The translations under genes were made by a program, and so were the position numbers. Under the pieces are notes generated by a model. It did no database searches and had not been told where the DNA came from. It saw only the letters and a program-made list of their open reading frames with translations. DNA of 64,000 bases from Gymnorhina tibicen (lineage: Eukaryota; Chordata; Aves; Passeriformes; Artamidae). Of the stretch, positions 63,494-64,000 are shown in pieces; the stretch's first letter is position 1; every line of letters starts with the position of its first letter. The DNA is taken from assembly GCA_013399875.1 (NCBI GenBank), contig VXAZ01001722.1, positions 310,001-374,000 of the forward strand. Reading direction: 5' to 3'.

Positions 63494-64000
63494 TGTGGTG
63501 GTTTGAACCTGAGTTGATGGACAGTCGTTTAGACCAATAACGCTTCTCGAAATTTACATATTTAAACTGCGTGGAGGTGCGGGAACTCTCTCTTGCTTCC
63601 AGCCCTTGCACAGGTACCTGTGCTGCCCGCTCGGCCGGGCTGGGCCTGGCCGGGCCTGGCTGCTGGGCCCGGGCGGGGCCGGGGCCAGGGCCCCTTAACT
63701 CCGTGTGGGCCGGGATGGCTCCCCCGTCCCCCCTTCTCCGGGGCGGCCGATGGACTGAAACTTTACACCGAGACTGCACCGAGACCGGCCCTGCCCGGCA
63801 AAGATCCTGGGACCAAACAGAGAAGTTCAAAGCCCAGGCCCGGGTGAGAGTGACTCCTTCAACGCTCTAAGTTCCCCAGAAGAGATGAAACCTGCAGACA
63901 TCAATCCTCTCCCAGGTCAGAGGAAAGGGAAAGGGAAAGGCATGTGAAAAAGACACTATGATAGTGACACCAAAGTCAGCAAAGAAGAAAGAGCTGAAGT
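63494..64000 (+). mobile_element. GC-rich LTR-like promoter element, cut by window edge
   Basis: From TGTGGTGGTTTGAACC at 63494 the element carries a CCAAT box (63534-63538) and a TATA-like ACATATTTAAA (63556-63566). A very GC-rich stretch follows (63600-63830), then a purine-rich tail with GGAAAGGGAAAGGGAAAGG near 63923. The arrangement, and wording such as 'gagtgactccttc', recall a songbird ERVL-type LTR. The right end is outside the window, so a solo LTR and a longer provirus cannot be told apart. The three GC-driven open frames (84-177 codons) are not accepted as genes. It lies about 13 kb upstream of the TAFA5 CpG island, transcribing away from it. Confidence 0.62.

Noticed and set aside
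63297..63870. Frames of 84-177 codons at the right edge
   Set aside because: GC-rich LTR-like sequence; frames on both strands overlap and have no known motif.
1..64000. Search for CRISPR arrays, tRNA or rRNA genes, operons and other prokaryotic systems
   Set aside because: The sequence is vertebrate nuclear DNA; no regularly spaced direct repeats with unique spacers and no cloverleaf or rRNA signature was seen.

Overview
The window reads as nuclear DNA from a bird, probably a songbird or close relative. It is AT-rich and gene-poor. At least nine CR1 LINE fragments carry the avian 3' end, with ATTCTATGATTCTATG-like termini. Several solo LTRs match my memory of avian ERVL-class LTRs common in songbirds. 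A run of 268 Ns marks an assembly gap.

One protein-coding gene is recognisable. On the minus strand, 49265-49376 encodes the first coding exon of TAFA5 (FAM19A5), a secreted chemokine-like neuropeptide of the TAFA family. It has 37 codons plus one base and ends at a consensus donor (TGCA|GTAAGTA) in phase 1, the length and phase expected for human isoform 1. A leader with several upstream ATGs lies above it. Beyond the N gap is a CpG island (49976-50760) that is the likely promoter. Everything below 49264 is then the first part of a very long TAFA5 intron 1. I found no later TAFA5 exon (the cysteine-rich mature domain) and no alternative first exon with the isoform 2 signal peptide, so these probably lie beyond the left edge.

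Layout: 1-49264 is intron with seven CR1 pieces, three solo LTRs, one very old L2-like LINE relic (33319-33536), one possible retroviral RNase H scrap (46090-46260), two minisatellites and one GC-richer block of unknown origin (3530-4335). 49265-50760 holds the exon, leader, gap and CpG island. 50761-64000 is upstream intergenic desert with two more CR1 copies, a second unexplained GC-richer block (59690-60000), and a GC-rich LTR-like promoter element running off the right edge (63494-64000).

Most open frames of 60-240 codons are chance frames or antisense shadows of CR1 and LTR sequence. No bacterial-type system, CRISPR array, tRNA or rRNA was seen. The observations most worth following up are the TAFA5 start-site architecture (three short upstream ORFs and an in-frame upstream ATG), a possible frame-preserving cassette exon at 34039-34089, and the ancient LINE relic.
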